Shown: positions 1 through 9,044 of the stretch, one piece after another | Position numbering within the stretch: the stretch's first letter is position 1 | How the letters are laid out: every line of letters begins with the position of its first letter | Origin: CAYZQE01 sp964480635 | GTDB taxonomy: Bacteria; Pseudomonadota; Gammaproteobacteria; GCA-001735895 | Direction: 5' to 3' | NCBI GenBank assembly: GCA_964480635.1 | Contig: CAYZQE010000012.1 | Location: forward strand, 1 to 37,921 | DNA: 37,921 bases | Notes under the pieces: model-generated | Told to the model about the DNA's origin: nothing | Databases searched by the model: none | What the model saw: the letters and a program-made list of their open reading frames with translations, nothing else | Translations under genes and position numbers: made by a program

Positions 1-2057
1 GCCTTTAAAATTGCTTTAGATTTTGCCAGTTTATCGGCGGCTTGTTGCCTTAACATATTGTCTAATAATATATCTGTTTTAGGGGCTGCAAAAGGGCCGT
101 AAATTCTGACAGGAATTAATATGCCTGATGCCTCTATACCCTCACCCGTCTGGCCTTCTAGTGAGCCAATGATTTTAGCATTTACGGTATAATCAACTCG
201 ACTTTCATTTAAGTCCGCCTGGCCTTCGCCCGTTACACGAAGGAGCGGTGATTTGAGGCTTAAATCATCACTTATAAACACACCATTTTTCATTATTCCA
301 CTCAACGTTAATTCAGTAAAATCTGTTTCTTGAATGTTTTCTAATGGTTTTTTCGCACCTGATATTTTAGCTTTTGCTATATCTGCTAGGTGACGTAAAT
401 TAAACCCTTTTAAAGCTCCATCGGCGAAACGTAAAGAAATATCACCATTTAAGTTTTGCTTTAGATGGCTTAAAAATGAACCCTGAGTGCTAACGTCAAT
501 AGCCATTGTCGCTGCCCCTCTAATTTTATCTAATTGCATAAAATCAACTAATAAATCACCAATTTGAACCTTGTCCAAATTAGTTTTAATGCTGTATTTA
601 GGCTTTTCTGTACGCACATCAACCGTCATTTTATGGCGAAACGAACCATCATACATATTTAATGATAATGGCTTAATTTGTACTAATCCATTCTTAGCAT
701 TGATGGTTAATTGATTATTGGTGGTACGCATATTCATTACTTTAAGGTTCGCAATTGATATCTGCCCATCTACAACTAAATTTCTTAGTAATTCCATGGG
801 TAAGGCTATTTCAAGATCCTCACTTATCTGCACGTCACTATTTTCTAATGCTTCAGTTTGCTTGCTCGCTAGACCTAAGAATTCATCTAGATCTATTTCT
901 TGTGCATTTAGCTTAAAACTAATGGATGGTTGTGCATAATCTTGTACATGCACCTCACCACTAAACAAAATATCATTTAAACCCAACTGAAGTTTCACCA
1001 AATCAATTTTTCGTTGCTTAATATAAAAATCAAACTGCGCTGATTTAAGCTGTGTTTTTAACTGCCCTTTAGGCATGCTGTCATCTTGTATATCTGCATT
1101 CAGTATAAGATGCTCAATATGTAAGTGCTGACTCAGTAAATTCATATTTAATTGTCCCGCCAGCTCTACATCGGTGTATTGCATCACCCCGCCTTGCGTA
1201 TTTGCTCGTAATAATAGATCTGACACATTAAGTAATTGCTTGCCTAAATCAAATTTAACACTGGCGCTTAACGTGATATTACTTTGCTCAACAGGCATTA
1301 AATCACCACGTACTTTTAAATTTAACTTTAATTGCTGCACACTCACAAGCTGATGTTTTTGATCAAAAAAGACTTCGGCGTCGAGTTTAATAACCGCATT
1401 GAGTTCTTTTTGCTTCTGCATTATTAACTGAAGCGATAAAGGAAAGGGTTCTGTCGGTGTGATTTTTCCAGTCGTAAAGTCTAAATCATCAATACTAAAT
1501 GACTCTCCTGTCGTCTCATCTCTCCAAGAGATTTTTGCATTGTTAATATTAATGCCTTCAAAAGCGCCAGCAATTTCAAACTCGCTATTCCCATCACTTT
1601 TAGTAATGTCTGTTGTGACTGTTTTGGTTGGGTTTTTATTATTTTGTTTTGTTTTTTTGGATACTAAATCGTCCCAGTTAGTCACACCTTGTTTGTTTTT
1701 TTGCAGGTCAATATGCAGTTCACTCAAAATTAACTGGCTTACTTTAGGTTCAAGCATTAACACTGATTTCACATCAACACTAACACTCACTTCATCGACT
1801 GAAAGCATGGCGGTTGAGCCAAACCCCGGGGCATTAGACAACTGCATGCCGCCCAACTTCATGCCAAAATCAGGATAGAGCATTAATTCAACATCACCAT
1901 TGAAAACTAAAGTTCGGCCACTACTTTCTTTAACATAATCAACCAGATTTTGTTTATAGTCATTGGCATCAAACAAGGCTAAAAACAGACTGCTTGCAAC
2001 CACAATGACGGCAATAGGCAGTAAGATTAAATAAAGCGCGATTTTACGTGTTTTCAT
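1..2057 (-). CDS. AsmA family protein, 3' end outside the window
   Basis: The minus frame starts at ATG 2057 and stays open for 685 codons to the left edge, so only the last residues are missing. The start MKTRKIALYLILLPIAVIVV is a single N-terminal membrane anchor, followed by a long beta-rich region and, near the edge, the usual AsmA C-terminal pattern (GSLEGQTGEGIEASG, then IYGPFAAPKTD and a basic, glutamine- and alanine-rich helix). AsmA-like proteins are inner-membrane-anchored periplasmic proteins of the repeating beta-groove (chorein-like) superfamily, tied to outer-membrane lipid homeostasis. That role is family knowledge; this paralogue's substrate is unknown. The gene is transcribed away from the DUF2333 gene, with about 95 bases between the two starts. 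I am confident of the family but cannot say which AsmA-clan paralogue it is. Confidence 0.88.
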   Translation of the reverse strand, partial: MKTRKIALYLILLPIAVIVVASSLFLALFDANDYKQNLVDYVKESSGRTLVFNGDVELMLYPDFGMKLGGMQLSNAPGFGSTAMLSVDEVSVSVDVKSVLMLEPKVSQLILSELHIDLQKNKQGVTNWDDLVSKKTKQNNKNPTKTVTTDITKSDGNSEFEIAGAFEGININNAKISWRDETTGESFSIDDLDFTTGKITPTEPFPLSLQLIMQKQKELNAVIKLDAEVFFDQKHQLVSVQQLKLNLKVRGDLMPVEQSNITLSASVKFDLGKQLLNVSDLLLRANTQGGVMQYTDVELAGQLNMNLLSQHLHIEHLILNADIQDDSMPKGQLKTQLKSAQFDFYIKQRKIDLVKLQLGLNDILFSGEVHVQDYAQPSISFKLNAQEIDLDEFLGLASKQTEALENSDVQISEDLEIALPMELLRNLVVDGQISIANLKVMNMRTTNNQLTINAKNGLVQIKPLSLNMYDGSFRHKMTVDVRTEKPKYSIKTNLDKVQIGDLLVDFMQLDKIRGAATMAIDVSTQGSFLSHLKQNLNGDISLRFADGALKGFNLRHLADIAKAKISGAKKPLENIQETDFTELTLSGIMKNGVFISDDLSLKSPLLRVTGEGQADLNESRVDYTVNAKIIGSLEGQTGEGIEASGILIPVRIYGPFAAPKTDILLDNMLRQQAADKLAKSKAILK

Positions 2058-2153
2058 CGGATATTCCGTTGCCGTAGGGTTAGAAGGTTAGAGGACTTAT
2101 AAGTTTCTGTTTCACAGTAAGGTCTCGTATACTAATGTCACACAAATAAAAAC

Positions 2154-3203
2154 ATGAATCAAGCTATGGCTAACATCGATCTCGATACAATTAAACAAAA
2201 GATTTCTGATTACTTTGATGCGCTTAAAGATCAGCAACTAAAATTTAAAATTATTTTTATCTTTATTCCATTTGCTTTCTTATTATTGTGGCTATTAGGC
2301 AGCTATTGGAGCCAAGAACCCGAAGCTTTTAGCATCAAGCCTGTGATGCAACAACAATCTGATATTGTGATTGGTACCGCAACCACGCAAACATTGATTA
2401 AAACGATGGAAGTTTTACTTAATAAACCAGGCGGTTATCTCACTAATGATGTTTTACCCCCCAGCGTTTGGTTAGATAACATCCCTAATTGGGAGTTTGG
2501 GGTTTTGGTTCAGGCTCGTGATTTATCCTTAGCCATGCGTAACGATTTTAGCCGATCTCAGTCTCAGTCAATTGAAGATAAAGATTTATTAAAGGCTCAA
2601 CCTCAATTCAATTTTAATTCTGATTCTTGGATTTTACCAGCAACAGAAGGCGAGTATCAAAAAGGTATTGATGCACTTAATGCTTACGCATCACGGCTGA
2701 CGGATAAAGAGTCACCTGATGCTCAGTTTTATGCCCGTGCTGATAATCTCAGTGACTGGTTAAGCCAAGTTGAAAAACGCCTTGGCAGCCTCTCACAACG
2801 CTTAAGTGCCAGTACAGGTCAAGTGAGAATTAACACTGACTTAGCGGGTGATAGTGCAGCCCAACAATCGACCAATACAAGTCAACAACTTGAAGTAAAA
2901 ACACCTTGGTCTGATATTGACGATGTTTTTTATGAAGCGCGTGGCTCAGCTTGGGCTTTAATGCATTATTTAAAAGCCATTGAAATTGATTTTCATTCAG
3001 TACTGAGCAAAAAGAATGCACTCGTCAGTTTACGACAAATCATTCGTGAACTTGAAGCATCACAAGAAGCGATGTGGAGCCCGATGATTTTAAATGGCAG
3101 TGGCTTTGGCTTATTTGCTAACCATTCTTTGGTGATGGCTTCTTATATTTCACGAGCTAACTCAGCCGTTATTGATTTACGTCAACTACTTAAGCAAGGT
3201 TAA
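2154..3203 (+). CDS. DUF2333 family inner-membrane protein
   Basis: A 349-residue protein with one membrane segment around residues 32-50 (KIIFIFIPFAFLLLWLLGSY) after a short cytoplasmic N-terminus, then a largely helical periplasmic domain. The C-terminal stretch (ALMHYLKAIEIDFHSVL through the final RQLLKQG) matches what I know of DUF2333, a gammaproteobacterial family of about 330-350 residues without a known function. ATG 2154 has no clear Shine-Dalgarno; a second in-frame ATG lies at 2166 and could be the real start. It is divergent from the AsmA-like gene and its stop overlaps, by a few bases, the end of the convergent broken GGDEF-EAL gene. Function is unknown; the family call is good. 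Confidence 0.85.
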   Translation: MNQAMANIDLDTIKQKISDYFDALKDQQLKFKIIFIFIPFAFLLLWLLGSYWSQEPEAFSIKPVMQQQSDIVIGTATTQTLIKTMEVLLNKPGGYLTNDVLPPSVWLDNIPNWEFGVLVQARDLSLAMRNDFSRSQSQSIEDKDLLKAQPQFNFNSDSWILPATEGEYQKGIDALNAYASRLTDKESPDAQFYARADNLSDWLSQVEKRLGSLSQRLSASTGQVRINTDLAGDSAAQQSTNTSQQLEVKTPWSDIDDVFYEARGSAWALMHYLKAIEIDFHSVLSKKNALVSLRQIIRELEASQEAMWSPMILNGSGFGLFANHSLVMASYISRANSAVIDLRQLLKQG

Positions 3204-3645
3204 TGAATTTTTCTCAGTAATAATGGTTCAATGTCATGGCTGAGTAGCGGTTTACTGAACAAATAACCTTGATACAAATCACAGTTCATGTCATTTAGTA
3301 CATTGAGCTGTAACTTATCTTCTACGCCTTCTGCAATAATTTGCATATCATCAAAGCCCCGAGCCATGCTAATAATGGCCATCACTAACGCTTGGTATTG
3401 CTTATTAACCAATAACCCTTGGACAAAAACCTGATCTATTTTTAGCACGTCAATTGGAAAATGAATAAGGTAACTTAAAGAGGAATATCCTGTACCAAAA
3501 TCATCCAAAGAAATTTTACAGCCCATTTCACTAAGAGCCATAATATTATTCTCTACCACGGCATCTAAATTCATAAATAAAGTTTCCGTAATTTCTATCC
3601 CCAAATAACAAGCATCAATCTGATACTTATCTAAGCAAGCTTTAA

Positions 3646-3668
3646 GGAGCCTCTGATTAAGTCCATAA
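3646..3668 (+). repeat. MITE terminal inverted repeat, left
   Basis: 23 bases that are the exact reverse complement of 3930-3952. The preceding TTAA (3642-3645) is the left target-site copy. Read from the coding strand of the host gene this is the distal end of the insert. Confidence 0.92.
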
Positions 3669-3929
3669 AATTTTACGAGCTATCAAGCCGTTCTATCCTA
3701 GGCACAACTTGAAGCTAATGACGAGTCCTTAGTAAAAGTTGAAACGACGGAGAGAATGGCTTGATAGCTAGGTCGATAAATGCTCCTGCATTATCGACAT
3801 TCACCACATCCATGTGGCTTCCCTACGAGTCGTTGCCAAATTACCGTCAGCGTTGTTATCGAATTTTGTGGTATCTAGATGACACTACAATCCGATGCCT
3901 AGCTGACAATAATTTGGCTTAGATAAAAA

Positions 3930-3952
3930 TTATGGACTTAATCAGAGGCTCC
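3930..3952 (-). repeat. MITE terminal inverted repeat, right
   Basis: Exact reverse complement of 3646-3668. It is followed by the right TTAA target-site copy (3953-3956). The truncated host reading frame crosses this repeat and ends just inside the element. Confidence 0.92.
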
Positions 3953-5772
3953 TTAACTAACTGAGGGAAGTCCTTTTGTAAAAACTGTTTGGGTGAAACA
4001 TTGACTGAAATACACGGTAAGGGGATGCCTTTTTGCTGCCATTCATTTAATTGCTCGCATGTTTCTTCAATAACCCACTGACCTGCCTCTATCATGTAAT
4101 CAGAGTCTTCTAAAGCATCGATAAAATCAACGGGAGAAACAAGCCCCTTTTCAGGGTGCTGCCAACGTATTAACGCCTCTAAACCCACTAACTTTGACGT
4201 TTCAACATCGACTTGTGGCTGATAAAATAATACAAACTGCTGCTCACTAACTGCTTTTTCTAAGGCCATTTGTAATGCGTGTTTTTTATATATCACTTCA
4301 CGCATATTCACTTCAAAAAATCTATAACAGCCTCTGCCTGCTGCTTTTGCTTGATACATAGCTAAATCAGCATCACTAAAAATGGCATCACTGTCGCGTT
4401 GATCATCTGCGTCGATGGTTGTAATACCCAAACTTGCACCTAAAGTACGACTCTCACGATTTATGATGAACTTTTCATTCATTGCTTTAAGAATACGTTC
4501 CGCAGGAATTAGAACATCGTCCATCGAATCGGCGTTATCGAGTAATACACAAAACTCATCGCCGCCAAAGCGTGCTAAAACATCTTGCTCTCTCAAACAT
4601 GATTCAATGCGTTTTGCCGCTTCTTTTAAAACCATATCGCCTGAAAAATGGCCTAAAGAATCATTTATTGATTTAAAGCCATCTAAGTCTATAACGATTA
4701 AAGCAATCACCTTGTCTGAACGTTTAACGCGCTTAATAGCGGAACGATAAACCACATCAAAATAACGCCGATTCACTAACCCAGTTAGGCTGTCATATTG
4801 AGCTTGGTATGCCAAACGGTCAGATAACGAACGCGATTCACTAATATCATGAAATACCAAAACGACCATTTCTGCATTCTCATCAAATGCCATTAATGGT
4901 GTCACTCTTAGCTCATAAATTAATTTTCTATTGCTCCCTAATGAAAAAACAAGCTCATGATTAGCATCCATAGAGGCATTAGAATGAGTTGATAAGTGAA
5001 TCAAATCTTTGATCATCTTTAAACTTTTTTGATCAAAACTAAAAAAATCACTCAACTTTTCTACCGTTTTGTTTTGGCTCGTCGAAATAGTATCTGCGAA
5101 TAAATTTGCTGAATCATTTGCATAAACAATGCTATTTTCACGGACAACCAAAATAGGGTCAGATATTGACTCTAATGTTGCTTTTGTGTTTTTTTCTTCT
5201 TGCCTCAATTTTTCTTTAGCTGCATACAAACCTAAAAAAACTTCAACTTTAGATAATAGAATGGGCGGGTTAATAGGTTTTTCAATAAAATCAACGGCAC
5301 CCGTTTTATAGGCTCGAAGCTGATTTTCTTCACCTCGGTGAATAGCCGTGACAAAAATAATGGGAATATGGCTAGTGCTTTTTTCATTGCGCAAAATCTC
5401 TGCAACTTCATATCCATTCATTTCTGGCATCTGAATATCTAACAGAATCAATGCGAAATCTCTATCCAACACATAAGATAATGCTTCAGCACCCGAATTT
5501 GCATTGACCACAGCGGCATCTAACCCATCTAACATTGCATTCATAGCTACAATATTTGCGGGTATATCATCAACAACTAGTATTTTAGGCGCACTATTGG
5601 CTAACATTTTTTTTCAGTTAAAGCACCAATTAGTATAGTCAACAATTTGTCATTGTTGTTCAATATTTTAAAAATTAGAACTATTTACTAAATAATATTT
5701 ATTTACAAATGCAATTTTTTATCTATACTTACTTTCACGCCCGATTTATTAACCTATATTATAGTATTGATT

Positions 5773-6108
5773 ATGGCCATTTCGGGTACCTCTTGCACTA
5801 CTTGCTCTTCTAGTTATTTGTCTGCGACTGATACAAATAAACTACGCCAAGGCGAAAAATCTCAAAACCTTGAAGTTGATCTGAATGACAATAAATCATC
5901 CAGTAGAGAACCTGCTGAATTTATTTTTCGTGGTGAGTTATTAGATGAAGTGAATCAAAACAATGGCTTTCGGTCACAAAAAGATCAAACTATTGATCCT
6001 GCCAATCAATCGGCCATTAACCGTTATGAAGATAACAACACACCAACGTCAGAAAGTGCCTCTCTTCTTGTTCAAAGACAAGGCGCTATCTTAGATGCGT
6101 ACGCATAA
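5773..6108 (+). CDS. Small hypothetical protein
   Basis: A 111-residue frame from ATG 5773 (an in-frame TTG lies at 5767). The N-terminus has a short cysteine- and serine-rich stretch (GTSCTTCSSSYL), the middle is polar and probably disordered, and the end carries a hydrophobic motif LVQRQGAILDAYA. There is no membrane segment or convincing signal peptide and no domain I recognise. It lies alone between the broken GGDEF-EAL gene and degQ, converging on degQ with only five bases between stops. The AT-rich 5608-5772 stretch upstream would hold its promoter. Composition and codon use look like the neighbours, so it is probably a real gene, but function is unknown. Confidence 0.55.
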   Translation: MAISGTSCTTCSSSYLSATDTNKLRQGEKSQNLEVDLNDNKSSSREPAEFIFRGELLDEVNQNNGFRSQKDQTIDPANQSAINRYEDNNTPTSESASLLVQRQGAILDAYA

Positions 6109-6113
6109 AAAAA

Positions 6114-7478
6114 TTAATGTATCTGTACATGTAGCGCTTGATTGCCGCGTTTGACGCTGATCAAAATAGTTTTTTTAGATATTTTAAACGCTTGTTTTAA
6201 ATCCTCTAATCGAACCATTCTTTGTCGATTAATACCAACAATTTCATCTCCTTTACGAAAACCTAACAACCATGCCTGAGAGCCTTTTACTACATTTTTA
6301 ACAAGGAGTTGCCTTAATTTCCCTTGCTGCAAATCTAGCTTGCTCGACTCTTCTATCTCCACACCATATAAACGACGATGCAATGTTTTACCTAATAATG
6401 ATGGCAAAACGATCTCCTGTATCTGAATGGATACTGCCATTGGCTTTCCTTGGCGTAATATTTTCAAATTAACGCTTTGATTAATACGCAATAACCCAAC
6501 TAAATTATGTACGTCTGACGTTGTTTTAATGCGCCTCCCATTCGCTTGAATGATAACATCTGCTATTTTTAACCCTGCACTATAAGCTGAGGATTCAATT
6601 TCTATCTGAGTGACAACGACACCTCGTTGAGCTTTATGAATTTTAAGTGCCTCAGCTAAAGCTTGAGTTAAATCCTGCGCTTGCACACCAAGACGCCCTC
6701 TTTTAACTTCACCAAAATCAATAAGCTGACGCATAATGTCATTGACCATATTAATGGGTATCGCAAAGGCGATTCCAATATTGCCATTATTATTAGTCCC
6801 TGCGCCTAAAATCGCCGTATTAATACCGACTAATTCCCCTTTTAAATTAACTAAAGCGCCACCAGAGCTCCCTAAGTTAATAGCCGCATCGGTTTGAATA
6901 AAGTCCTCATATGACTCTATGCCTAAACCAGAACGACCTAAGGCTGACACGATGCCCGATGTCACCGTTTGACCTAAACCGAAAGGGTTGCCTATAGCAA
7001 CAACAAAATCACCGACTTGTAGGCGCGCACTATCCGCAAAATCTAACTGCTTTAAATTACCGGGTTTAATCTTAATAACCGCGATATCAGTATCAGGATC
7101 CTGACCAATCACCTCAGCATATAACTCACGCCCATCCGTTAAAGTCACCGTAATTTCAAACGCACCTTCAATAACATGGTTATTGGTTAAAATATAACCC
7201 GTATCTGCATCAACAATAACCCCAGAACCTAAATTATTAGTCAGACCATCCTGCTCAATTCTAGGTGATTTAAGTAAACGTTGGATTAAGGGATTTTGAA
7301 ACAAGGAGCGTTTAACGCTTCGTTTGCCACGTGTCGATATATTAACCACTGCAGGAGTTACATGCTTAAGCATTGGAGCCAAGCTCGGTAAGCGCTCCCC
7401 ATCAATCGCAAATGGTAAAGCGGCTAATAATGACGCATTAAAAAACACGCCCAACACTAATAAAAAAAACGGATTCAC
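6114..7478 (-). CDS. degQ: DegQ/HtrA-type periplasmic serine endoprotease
   Basis: A 454-residue protein beginning on GTG 7478, with a signal peptide (MNPFFLLVLGVFFNASLLAA). The trypsin-like protease domain has the full triad: His101 (TNNHVIEGA), Asp131 (DTDIAVIKI) and Ser205 in NLGSSGGAL, where the family usually has GNSGG. Two PDZ domains follow (about 255-340 and 365-450). HtrA/Deg proteases degrade and chaperone misfolded envelope proteins; length fits DegQ/DegP/MucD. The gene starts three bases after the stop of the cbpA-like gene, so the two are almost certainly cotranscribed. The DegQ versus MucD label is by similarity and not certain. Confidence 0.9.
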   Translation of the reverse strand: MNPFFLLVLGVFFNASLLAALPFAIDGERLPSLAPMLKHVTPAVVNISTRGKRSVKRSLFQNPLIQRLLKSPRIEQDGLTNNLGSGVIVDADTGYILTNNHVIEGAFEITVTLTDGRELYAEVIGQDPDTDIAVIKIKPGNLKQLDFADSARLQVGDFVVAIGNPFGLGQTVTSGIVSALGRSGLGIESYEDFIQTDAAINLGSSGGALVNLKGELVGINTAILGAGTNNNGNIGIAFAIPINMVNDIMRQLIDFGEVKRGRLGVQAQDLTQALAEALKIHKAQRGVVVTQIEIESSAYSAGLKIADVIIQANGRRIKTTSDVHNLVGLLRINQSVNLKILRQGKPMAVSIQIQEIVLPSLLGKTLHRRLYGVEIEESSKLDLQQGKLRQLLVKNVVKGSQAWLLGFRKGDEIVGINRQRMVRLEDLKQAFKISKKTILISVKRGNQALHVQIH

Positions 7479-7481
7479 GTG

Positions 7482-8399
7482 TTAGAAAGACCTTGGGTTA
7501 AAATTAAACTTTACTTTTAATTGTTCATACAAAGCAAACTCTTCTTCACTTTCCAATAGAGGGTTTTGGATCATGATTTCAACAAATTGATCGCCATCAC
7601 CCGTCTTACTTGGCAGACCCCTTCCTTTTAAGCGTAATTTTTGTCCCGACTTAGCATTTTTAGCAATCTTTAAATCCACATTTCCAGCTAATGTTGGAAT
7701 ATTAACCTTGGTGCCCAAAGCGGCTTCCCATGGCGTTAAAGGCAACTTTAAAAGAATATTTTTTCCATCCACTTCATAAAGAGGGTGGTTTTTTATAGAC
7801 AGTTCTAATATTAAGTCACCGTCTTTACCACCTTCGGGTGATTCATGGCCTTGTCCCGATAGACGAATTTTTTTTCCTGTTGTCGCCCCTTTAGGGATAC
7901 TCACCTTTATTTTTTTAAATTCTGGCACACCAAATTGGTTCACTGCATTTTTAACAGGCAACTGAATCACTTTCTCGCCACCGTGAAAAGCATCTTCTAC
8001 CGTGATATCTAAACTTAAAGTTTTATCGTCACCTTTAGCGGGTGTTCTTGCTTGACGTTGATGCCCAAAACCACCGCCGCCATGTTGCTGATGAAATACC
8101 GACTCAAAAAAATCATTAAAGTCATTACCACTAAAACCTTGAGAGCCTCTCCCTCCATTCCAACCACCCGCGCCACCAGAATTCCAGTCTGCGCCCATTT
8201 GGTCATAAGCCGCACGCTTTTCCTTATTCTTTAGCACTTCATAAGCTTCGTTAACTTCTTTTACCTTATCTTCAGCTCCAGGCTCTTGATTAATATCAGG
8301 GTGATATTTTCGCGCAAGTTTTCGATAGGATTTTTTTATTTCTTCAGCAGATGATGTCTTTTCCACCCCCAAGGTCTTATAATAGTCTTTGTAATCCAT
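7482..8399 (-). CDS. cbpA: CbpA-type DnaJ co-chaperone
   Basis: A 305-residue class II J-domain protein. Residues 1-68 form the J domain with the HPD motif at 33-35, which stimulates the DnaK ATPase. A Gly/Phe/Gln-rich linker follows (~75-125), then the two beta-barrel substrate-binding domains and dimerisation tail. The four CxxCxGxG zinc repeats of DnaJ proper are absent, and E. coli CbpA is 306 residues, so CbpA is a better name than DnaJ. It is the first gene of a pair with degQ and diverges from rplM; about 200 bases separate the two starts. Confidence 0.92.
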   Translation of the reverse strand: MDYKDYYKTLGVEKTSSAEEIKKSYRKLARKYHPDINQEPGAEDKVKEVNEAYEVLKNKEKRAAYDQMGADWNSGGAGGWNGGRGSQGFSGNDFNDFFESVFHQQHGGGGFGHQRQARTPAKGDDKTLSLDITVEDAFHGGEKVIQLPVKNAVNQFGVPEFKKIKVSIPKGATTGKKIRLSGQGHESPEGGKDGDLILELSIKNHPLYEVDGKNILLKLPLTPWEAALGTKVNIPTLAGNVDLKIAKNAKSGQKLRLKGRGLPSKTGDGDQFVEIMIQNPLLESEEEFALYEQLKVKFNFNPRSF

Positions 8400-8523
8400 A
8401 ATCTATATCATCAAATAAAAAATAAACAGGGTCTTATAAGTAGGTGTTAACCGTAAAAACTCAAGGCAGAGATAACAGTAAACATTAATGTCACTTTTTT
8501 ATTCAATAATTCAAGATTTGTTC

Positions 8524-8552
8524 TTGTCATCACTCCATTTATTGTTTAGTAT
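8524..8552 (+). promoter_or_regulatory. Sigma-70 promoter for rplM-rpsI
   Basis: TTGTCA at 8524-8529 and TAGTAT at 8547-8552 are separated by 17 bases, close to the sigma-70 consensus. Transcription would begin near 8559, leaving a 5' leader of about 45 bases before rplM. Prediction from sequence only. Confidence 0.6.
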
Positions 8553-8571
8553 TCGCGCCCTTTCGAAACAC

Positions 8572-8590
8572 AAGTGGGTAGAACCCATTT
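8572..8590 (+). promoter_or_regulatory. Leader hairpin before rplM
   Basis: The short 5' leader holds an 8-bp stem (core TGGGT-AGA-ACCCA at 8575-8587, extended by A-U and G-U pairs) that ends just before the Shine-Dalgarno AAGGA upstream of ATG 8604. In E. coli, L13 represses its own rplM-rpsI mRNA through the leader; a similar role here is inference. Confidence 0.4.
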
Positions 8591-8603
8591 TTAAGGAATT
8601 TTT

Positions 8604-9032
8604 ATGAAAACCTTTAGTGCCAAAGCTGAAACAGTCCAACGTGATTGGTTTCTTATCGATGCTACCGACAAAACGTTAGGTCGATTATCTACTGAAATTG
8701 CTCGTCGTTTACGCGGAAAGCATAAGCCAGAATATACACCTCACGTTGATACGGGAGATTACATTGTGGTGATTAACGCTGAAAAAGTTAAAGTCACTGG
8801 CAATAAAGAAGAAGATAAAATTTATTATCATCACACAGGTTTTATTGGTAACTTAAAATCAATTAGCCTTGGTAAGCTTCGCGCTACGCACCCTGACCGC
8901 ATTATTAAAAATGCAGTTCGTGGTATGATGCCAAAAAATTCTTTAGGCAAAGCGATGTTTAAAAAATTAAAAGTATATGCTGGCGCTACTCATGAGCACA
9001 CAGCACAACAACCACAAATACTAGAAGTATAG
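8604..9032 (+). CDS. rplM: 50S ribosomal protein L13
   Basis: A 142-residue protein, the standard L13 length, with the N-terminal WFLIDATDKTLGRLSTEIAR signature, the GDYIVVINAEKVKVTG strand and the RGMMPKNSLGKAMFKKLKVY region near the end. L13 is an early-assembling 23S rRNA-binding protein of the large subunit. A good Shine-Dalgarno (AAGGA) sits upstream of ATG. It is followed after 12 bases by rpsI, the normal bacterial pair, and a terminator ends the operon at 9488. Confidence 0.98.
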   Translation: MKTFSAKAETVQRDWFLIDATDKTLGRLSTEIARRLRGKHKPEYTPHVDTGDYIVVINAEKVKVTGNKEEDKIYYHHTGFIGNLKSISLGKLRATHPDRIIKNAVRGMMPKNSLGKAMFKKLKVYAGATHEHTAQQPQILEV

Positions 9033-9044
9033 AAGAGAGCAATT

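Larger units (their letters stand above)
3646..3952. mobile_element. IS5-type MITE (307 bp, no transposase)
   Basis: The element is bounded by perfect 23-bp terminal inverted repeats (3646-3668 and 3930-3952, starting GGAGCCTCTGATTAAG) and flanked by direct copies of TTAA (3642-3645 and 3953-3956). A four-base YTAR duplication and GGA-type ends are known for the IS5 group of the IS5 family; assigning it there is inference. There is no transposase frame. Inside are nested inverted repeats: 3678-3694 with 3753-3769 (16 of 17 pair), 3772-3797 (small loop) and 3804-3817, so the single strand would fold strongly. It interrupts the EAL domain of the GGDEF-EAL gene. Confidence 0.88.
3200..5607 (-). 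pseudogene. REC-PAS-GGDEF-EAL cyclic-di-GMP regulator, broken by a MITE insertion
   Basis: Reading from ATG 5607: a receiver domain (residues ~5-125, ILVVDD, LLDIQMPEMNG with the phospho-Asp, KP near 111), a PAS-like segment (~135-260), a GGDEF domain with intact RFGGDEF (~270-430), then an EAL domain beginning with EALIRW. After PKQFLQKDFPQLV the frame runs into a 307-bp insert (3646-3952) and stops at 3919-3921. The rest of the EAL domain continues past the insert (LGIEITETLFMNLD, DDFGTGYSSLSYL, LKIDQVFVQGL, EGVED) to 3200. Removing the insert and one TTAA copy restores the frame exactly (QLV-KAC at the join). The N-terminal piece (5607-3919) could still make a 562-residue REC-PAS-GGDEF protein with a truncated EAL; the C-terminal piece has only a weak TTG at 3604. 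Loss of phosphodiesterase activity with possible retention of cyclase activity is inference. Confidence 0.9.

Noticed and set aside
3200..3604. Separate EAL-domain gene starting at TTG 3604
   Set aside because: It is the severed C-terminal part of the interrupted GGDEF-EAL gene; no ribosome site.
6095..6106. 12-base perfect palindrome ATGCGTACGCAT at the end of the small gene
   Set aside because: No loop and only a short A run follows; too little to call a terminator or operator.
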